Assembly (NCBI GenBank): GCA_963745405.1
Contig: CAVUWY010000002.1
Location: forward strand, 1,922,001 to 1,986,000
Length of the DNA: 64,000 bases
Source of the DNA: C-114 sp963745405
GTDB lineage: Bacteria > Chloroflexota > Limnocylindria > Limnocylindrales > CSP1-4
Direction of reading: 5' to 3'
Shown: positions 59,865-64,000 of the stretch, one piece after another
How positions within the stretch are numbered: position 1 is the first letter of the stretch
Layout of the letters: each line of letters opens with the position of its first letter
Notes under the pieces: generated by a model
What the model was told of the DNA's origin: nothing
What the model saw: the letters and a program-made list of their open reading frames with translations, nothing else
Database searches by the model: none
Program-made: the position numbers and the translations under genes

Positions 59865-61259
59865 TCAGCCAAGAGTGGCCACGGAACCGCGTCGCCGGCC
59901 GATGGTCACGCGTCCATCGCGCTCGACGAGGACCTGCGGGGGGCGCGGCCGCCCGTTGTACGTGCTGCCGAGCGCCGTGCCGTAGGCGCCCGCATCGAGG
60001 ATCGCGACGAGATCGCCGCGCTCGAGCGGCGGCAGGCGATGGACGCCGAGCGCGTCGGTCGACTCGCAGATCGGGCCCTCGACGCGGACCTCGTCGAACG
60101 CGTCGTCGAACTCCTCGTCGATGCCGGACGCCTCGCCGACGTCGAGAGGTCGACGCCGTGATGTGAGGGCGACGATCGGATGGATCGCGCCGTACAGCGC
60201 CGGCCGGATGAGCTCGGTCATGCCGGCGTCGAGGACGACCATCCGGGAGCCGCCCCGATCCCGGACATGGAGGACCCGGGCGACGAGCGTGCCTGCCCGG
60301 GCGACGAGGAAGCGCCCCGGCTCGATGGCCACGCGCGCCGGACGCCGGTCCACGGCCACCGTCTCGAGAGCCTCGCCGAAGGCCGCCGCGAACAGGGCCG
60401 GCGACGGCACCGCCGCGGCACCGGCCGGCCCGGCCGTACCGAGCGGGGCCACGGGGAAGCCGCCGCCGACATCGAGCGTGTCGAAGTCGGGCAGGCCGCC
60501 TCGCTGGAGGACGAGCAGGGCGAGAGCCCGTCGGACCGCGTCGCGCCAGGCGTCGATCGCCCCGAGCTGCGAGCCGACGTGGAGGTGGATGCCGCGCCAG
60601 GCGAGCGGCCCGTCCGGCCCGCCGCCGGCCTCGACGGCCGCCCCGAGCTCGTCCTCGGCGAGGCCGAACTTGCTGGTCCCGGCACCGACCGCGAGCCCGG
60701 CGTGCGTCTCAGGGGTCACGTCCGGGTTGAGTCGCAGGAGCACGTCGAGCCGCGGCTGCCGTCGCACCCCGACACCCACGGCCCGCGCCATCCCGGCGAG
60801 CGCGGCCGCCTCGTCGGCGGATTCGACCGCCACCCAGCGGAGGGGATGCTCGTCGGCCGTCGCCTGGACCGCGGCGGCGAGGTCGACGTCGGTCTTGCCG
60901 ACGCCTTCGAGCGTGATGCGATCGTCCGGGACTCCGGCCCGTCGGGCGATGGCCAATTCGCCGCGCGACACGACGTTCGCCCCGAGACCGCCCGGCGCGT
61001 CGGTCGCCGTCAGGCGCGACACGATCGCAGCGACGTCGTTGGCCTTGAGCGAGTAGCTGCGCAGCCATGGATCGGGAAATGCCGTCCGGAGCTCGGCCCC
61101 CGCCGCGTCCAGCGCGGCGACATCCGTGACGTACAGCGGGGTCCCGAACCGCCGGGCCGCCGCCCGCAGGACCGCCGCATCGATCGACGCGCCTCCCCGC
61201 GGAGGCTCGATCGGGCCGGCCGGCCTCGGAGACCTCCCCTTCGTCGAGATCGGCGTCAG
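59865..61259 (-). CDS. lysA: Diaminopimelate decarboxylase, non-standard (CTG?) start
   Basis: Motifs: the PLP lysine in LRSYSLKANDVAAIVSRLTA, GIHLHVGSQLGAIDAWRDAV, DVGGGFPVAPLG, EPGRFLVARAG, ICESTDALG and GAYGTALGSTYNGRPRP. The first ATG/GTG/TTG in frame is GTG 61022, which is after the PLP lysine, so the real protein must begin upstream. The frame is open back to CTG 61259, which overlaps the stop of the holin-like gene (CTGA). Starting there gives 464 aa, a normal LysA. Either CTG is used, or an A/G was changed. It decarboxylates meso-diaminopimelate to lysine. Confidence 0.88.
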   Translation of the reverse strand: MTPISTKGRSPRPAGPIEPPRGGASIDAAVLRAAARRFGTPLYVTDVAALDAAGAELRTAFPDPWLRSYSLKANDVAAIVSRLTATDAPGGLGANVVSRGELAIARRAGVPDDRITLEGVGKTDVDLAAAVQATADEHPLRWVAVESADEAAALAGMARAVGVGVRRQPRLDVLLRLNPDVTPETHAGLAVGAGTSKFGLAEDELGAAVEAGGGPDGPLAWRGIHLHVGSQLGAIDAWRDAVRRALALLVLQRGGLPDFDTLDVGGGFPVAPLGTAGPAGAAAVPSPALFAAAFGEALETVAVDRRPARVAIEPGRFLVARAGTLVARVLHVRDRGGSRMVVLDAGMTELIRPALYGAIHPIVALTSRRRPLDVGEASGIDEEFDDAFDEVRVEGPICESTDALGVHRLPPLERGDLVAILDAGAYGTALGSTYNGRPRPPQVLVERDGRVTIGRRRGSVATLG

Positions 61260-61669
61260 CGCTTCTTCCCGATGTTGGCCATGCCGAGCACCGTCGAGAC
61301 GACGCTGATGACGATCGAGGCGAGGAGGGCTCCGACGATCGTGTCGCTCGTCAGGCCGGCCTTCGGCCAGCCCCCGATGGTGAAGGTGATCTTCAGCTGC
61401 TCGGTCGAGATCCAGGCGACGAGGAGGAGCAGGGCGGCGTTGATTACGAACGAGAAAAGGCCGAGGGTCAGGAATGAGATCGGCAGCGACAACGCCTTGA
61501 CGAGCGGCTTGATGAACGTGTTCACGAGGGCGAACACGAGCGCCACGAGGGCGAGCTGGAGCCAGCCGGTGTTGCCCTCGCCGAGCTTCAGGACGAATTG
61601 CGGCACCAGGTACGCGGCCACGATGAGGGCCACCGCGTTGATGACGATCTGGATCAAGAGACCGATCAC
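61256..61669 (-). CDS. Phage-holin-superfamily-IV/YvlD-like small membrane protein
   Basis: 137 aa, four membrane helices (LLIQIVINAVALIVAAYLVP, LQLALVALVFALVNTFIKPL, PISFLTLGLFSFVINAALLL, IVGALLASIVISVVSTVLGM). The NTFIKPLVKALSLPISFLTL segment is characteristic of this family, which is not phage-specific despite the name. GTG 61669 follows GGAGG. It heads the leftward operon with lysA. The function in bacteria is unclear, with a membrane-stress role suggested for YvlD. Confidence 0.85.
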   Translation of the reverse strand: MIGLLIQIVINAVALIVAAYLVPQFVLKLGEGNTGWLQLALVALVFALVNTFIKPLVKALSLPISFLTLGLFSFVINAALLLLVAWISTEQLKITFTIGGWPKAGLTSDTIVGALLASIVISVVSTVLGMANIGKKR

Positions 61670-61821
61670 GGGTTCGATCCTCCGGTTGAGCTCCCGACGA
61701 GCGGACGACCGCGATGATGGCAGACCGACGCCGGCCCTCGCCGACCCGTCCCGAAGGCTACCCTACGGACACCCTCGACCGCCGACGGACGGGGCAGGCC
61801 ACCTGTTGTTGGGGGACCGTC

Positions 61822-63612
61822 GTGACCGACCTATCGGGCCGCATCGCCGCCTTCTTCGATGAGCTCCTCGTCCTCGACCCGGTCAGCGCCACGAGCATCG
61901 GCGAGCACCGCTACGACGAGCGGTGGCCGGACATGAGCGACGCCGGCCGTGCCGAGCGACTCGCTTTCGCCGAGCGCTGGCTCGCCGAGTTCGGGTCGAT
62001 CGATCCGCCGACGCTTTCCGTCGACGACGCGGCCGACCGCGACGTCCTCGTCGGCCAGCTCGAGGCGGCCCGCTTCCAGGACACCGTGCTGCTCGAGGAG
62101 CGCTGGGATCCGCTCGCCTGGGTCTACCTGCTCGGTGGCGGGCTCTTCCCGCTCCTCAGCCGCGAGTTCGCGCCGCTGGCGACGCGGCTCGCGTCGGCCG
62201 CCGGCCGGCTCGAGACCATACCGGCCGTCCTCGACGCGGCCCGGGAGCAGCTCGTCGGCACGGGCCGGCGACCAGTATCGCGGTTCCATGCCGAGACCGC
62301 GGTCCGCCAGATCGCCGGCATCGGGGAGCTCGCCGACGAGGCGGTCGCCGCCGGCGAGGCGGCTCCCGACGACCCCGCCGTGGCGGCGCTCATGCCGCGA
62401 CTCCGTGCTGCCGCCGACACCGCCAAGGCCGCCCTGGCGGTCTTCGAGGCGTACCTCCGCGACATCGTCGTACCGGCCGCAGCGGGGGAGGGGCTGCTCG
62501 GGCGGGAACTGTTCGAACAGAAGTTGCGCCACACCCTCCGGAGCGACCTCACGACCGCCCAGATCCTCGCCCGCGCGGAGCGGGAATATGCCGCCGTCCG
62601 GGCCGAGATGGTCCGCATCGCCCGCGGGTTGTGGCCGACCTGGGTCGCCGGCCAGGCGATGCCCTCCACGCCAGCCGACGGCGACGCTACGACCGTCGAC
62701 AACCGGATCGTCCGGACCGTCCTCGACGCCATCGCCACGGAGCATTCGACGGCCGAGGCGTTGCTCGACGACTGCCGGGAGGAGCTCGCCCGCATCGAGG
62801 CGTTCTGCCGGGAACGTGCCGTGATGGGCCTCGCCGACGAGCCGCTCCAGATCATGTGGACACCCGTCTTCCTGCGGGCCTTCGGCGGGGCGATGCTCGA
62901 CTCGCCGGGCCCGCTCGACAAGGGCGAGAAGGCGTTCTTCTGCATCACCCCGGTCCCCGAGGAATGGACGCCGGAGCAGGTCGAGAGCCATCTCCGCGAG
63001 GACAACCAGCGGATGCTCCGGGTCCTGACGATCCACGAAGCCGTGCCCGGCCACTACCTCCAGGGCGTCTACGCCAATCGCTCGCCATCGCTGCCGCGGA
63101 CGATCCTCTGGTCGGGCGTGTTCGCCGAGGGCTGGGCGGTCTACGTGACCCAGGTGATGATGGACCTCGGCTATGGGGCCGAGGATCCCGCGCTCATGCT
63201 CGTTCACTGGAAGTTCTACCTGCGGGCGGTCACCAACGCGATCATGGACATCCGCATCCATTGCGAGGGGATGACCGAGGACGAGGCCATGACCCTCATG
63301 GTCGACGGTGGCTTCCAGGAGGACTCCGAGGCCCGAAATAAGTGGAACCGGGCGCGGCTCACCTCGACCCAGCTGTCGACGTACTTCGTCGGCTCGATGG
63401 AGTTCTGGGACCTCGAGCACGAGGCGCGCCGGCGGGCGGCGGCGGCATCGGGTGACCCGCGGGGCCCCGACGCCGTGCCCGATCCACGGGTCGTCGGCGA
63501 CTACGGTCCGACGCCGGGGTTCGACTACCGCGCCCACCTCGAGGCCTGCATCGGCCACGGCTCACCACCCCTGCCGGTCCTTCGTCGGCTCCTCTTCGGG
63601 CAGTCTGTCTGA
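61822..63612 (+). CDS. DUF885 metallopeptidase-like protein
   Basis: 596 aa, the usual DUF885 length. The zinc motif is VLTIHEAVPGHYLQGVYANR (HExxxxH style with HEAVPGH), and FAEGWAVYVTQVMMDLGYGA supplies the downstream Glu; AMTLMVDGGFQEDSEARNKW follows. No signal peptide is visible, so it is cytosolic. These proteins resemble M32-like carboxypeptidases, but activity is unproven for most. GTG 61822 has GGGGGA 6 nt upstream; the longer frame from 61714 includes a low-complexity leader. It is divergent from the holin-like gene. Confidence 0.9.
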   Translation: MTDLSGRIAAFFDELLVLDPVSATSIGEHRYDERWPDMSDAGRAERLAFAERWLAEFGSIDPPTLSVDDAADRDVLVGQLEAARFQDTVLLEERWDPLAWVYLLGGGLFPLLSREFAPLATRLASAAGRLETIPAVLDAAREQLVGTGRRPVSRFHAETAVRQIAGIGELADEAVAAGEAAPDDPAVAALMPRLRAAADTAKAALAVFEAYLRDIVVPAAAGEGLLGRELFEQKLRHTLRSDLTTAQILARAEREYAAVRAEMVRIARGLWPTWVAGQAMPSTPADGDATTVDNRIVRTVLDAIATEHSTAEALLDDCREELARIEAFCRERAVMGLADEPLQIMWTPVFLRAFGGAMLDSPGPLDKGEKAFFCITPVPEEWTPEQVESHLREDNQRMLRVLTIHEAVPGHYLQGVYANRSPSLPRTILWSGVFAEGWAVYVTQVMMDLGYGAEDPALMLVHWKFYLRAVTNAIMDIRIHCEGMTEDEAMTLMVDGGFQEDSEARNKWNRARLTSTQLSTYFVGSMEFWDLEHEARRRAAAASGDPRGPDAVPDPRVVGDYGPTPGFDYRAHLEACIGHGSPPLPVLRRLLFGQSV

Positions 63613-63779
63613 GGGTCGACGAGCGTGCGGAGCGGCTCGGCCCGGGCGTCCCACGGAGCGCGACATCGGCGAGACAGGGAGGCGTAGAGTTGTCGTCTGC
63701 CGACGTCGCGATGGGGGACCCGACGTTCACGCCCCCCTCGCCGTAGCGGCTCAGCCAGCGATCGCGAGGAGACCTCACG
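63613..63779. other. Intergenic stretch with possible promoter
   Basis: About 165 nt. TAGAGT near 63686 could be a -10 for the next gene, which would then have a leader of about 85 nt. Nothing else is recognised. Confidence 0.3.
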
Positions 63780-64000
63780 ATGTCCGATGACGTGACCTTC
63801 CCGGACGACACGATCACGGCAGGCCAACAGACCGACCCGAATACGGGAGCCACGGTGTCGGGCGACGGCGGCGCTGTCGTCTTCCCCGGCGATACGGTGT
63901 ATCCATCGGATTCGCCGAAGCAGAAGGAACTCGACCAGCAGGTCGCTCCCTACATCCCTGGCGGCCCGACGGTCGACCCGGCGACCGGAGCGACCGTGTC
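63780..64000 (+). CDS. Acidic Gly/Thr/Pro-rich protein with repeated TGATV motif, truncated at window end
   Basis: The window holds 73 codons starting at ATG 63780, 6 nt after GAGGAG. The sequence is acidic and low in hydrophobic residues: DDVTFPDDTITAGQQ, then DPNTGATVSGDGG and later DPATGATV. DPxTGATVxG recurs about every 55 residues, so it is probably a repeat protein or a disordered secreted or surface protein. No signal peptide is visible. The gene continues past the window. Confidence 0.65.
   Translation, partial: MSDDVTFPDDTITAGQQTDPNTGATVSGDGGAVVFPGDTVYPSDSPKQKELDQQVAPYIPGGPTVDPATGATV

Noticed and set aside
57833..59900. SAM or THF riboswitch before the methyltransferase-MTHFR fusion
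   Set aside because: The gap to lysA is 16 nt and nothing in the upstream genes folds like those motifs.
61831..63558. 575-aa leftward open frame antisense to the DUF885 gene
   Set aside because: No signal, domain or start site; the opposite strand has the HEAVPGH zinc motif.

Overview
The window is a very GC-rich bacterial chromosome segment with about 60 densely packed genes. Start/stop overlaps of the GTGA and ATGA type are common, GTG starts are frequent, and intergenic gaps are short. No rRNA, tRNA, CRISPR array, insertion sequence or phage block was seen. The gene set (nickel superoxide dismutase SodN with SodX, two F420-type luciferase-like oxidoreductases, TrpB2-type tryptophan synthase, a PyrR-controlled pyr cluster, a heme A/heme O synthase fusion, a Cys-motif LysM protein, no LPS genes) suggests a Chloroflexota lineage such as Limnocylindria. 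An actinobacterial origin is less likely but not excluded. This placement is an inference.

Layout. 0-5 kb: a LacI regulator with a perfect palindromic operator, three small lipoproteins or membrane proteins, then a regulatory island of two overlapping XRE regulators (one HTH plus TPR) divergent from a 41-aa pre-peptide. 5-15 kb: GYD protein, SIS protein, TrpB2, LipB, a GalT-like protein, an ECF sigma/anti-sigma pair and an RlpA-like secreted protein. 15.3-26.3 kb: a pyrimidine cluster in two blocks, pyrR-pyrB-pyrC behind a PyrR-binding leader and pyrK-pyrD-pyrE. They are separated by an FAD oxidoreductase, a PLP decarboxylase and small proteins. 26.3-31.4 kb: hairpin repeats, a thioredoxin-like lipoprotein, fused CtaA-CtaB and a beta-CASP nuclease. 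31.4-41 kb: an apparent one-carbon/demethylation module (HpaI-type aldolase, two GcvT-like paralogues, a Rieske oxygenase) facing a potABCD-type transporter. 41-50 kb: SRPBCC protein, exonuclease III, ACT proteins, LOG protein, AI-2E-type permease, Rieske ferredoxin and a MarR-MFS efflux operon. 50-64 kb: SIS protein, F420 oxidoreductases, SodN/SodX, LysM protein, then a leftward operon of holin-like protein, lysA, homocysteine methyltransferase-MTHFR and a TPM-domain protein. The window ends with a DUF885 protein and a truncated ORF.

Two features cut across the window. First, many genes without a Shine-Dalgarno sequence have a TAnnnT hexamer only 6-10 nt before the start codon, which implies leaderless transcripts. 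Second, conserved genes in patches (pyrB; 24.0-25.7, 28.9-31.1, 36.8-40.9 and 41.8-42.3 kb) carry many small indels, often mutually compensating, while neighbouring genes are intact. These look like sequence errors rather than gene decay. Start sites were chosen from Shine-Dalgarno sequences, these hexamers, stop/start overlaps and known N-termini.
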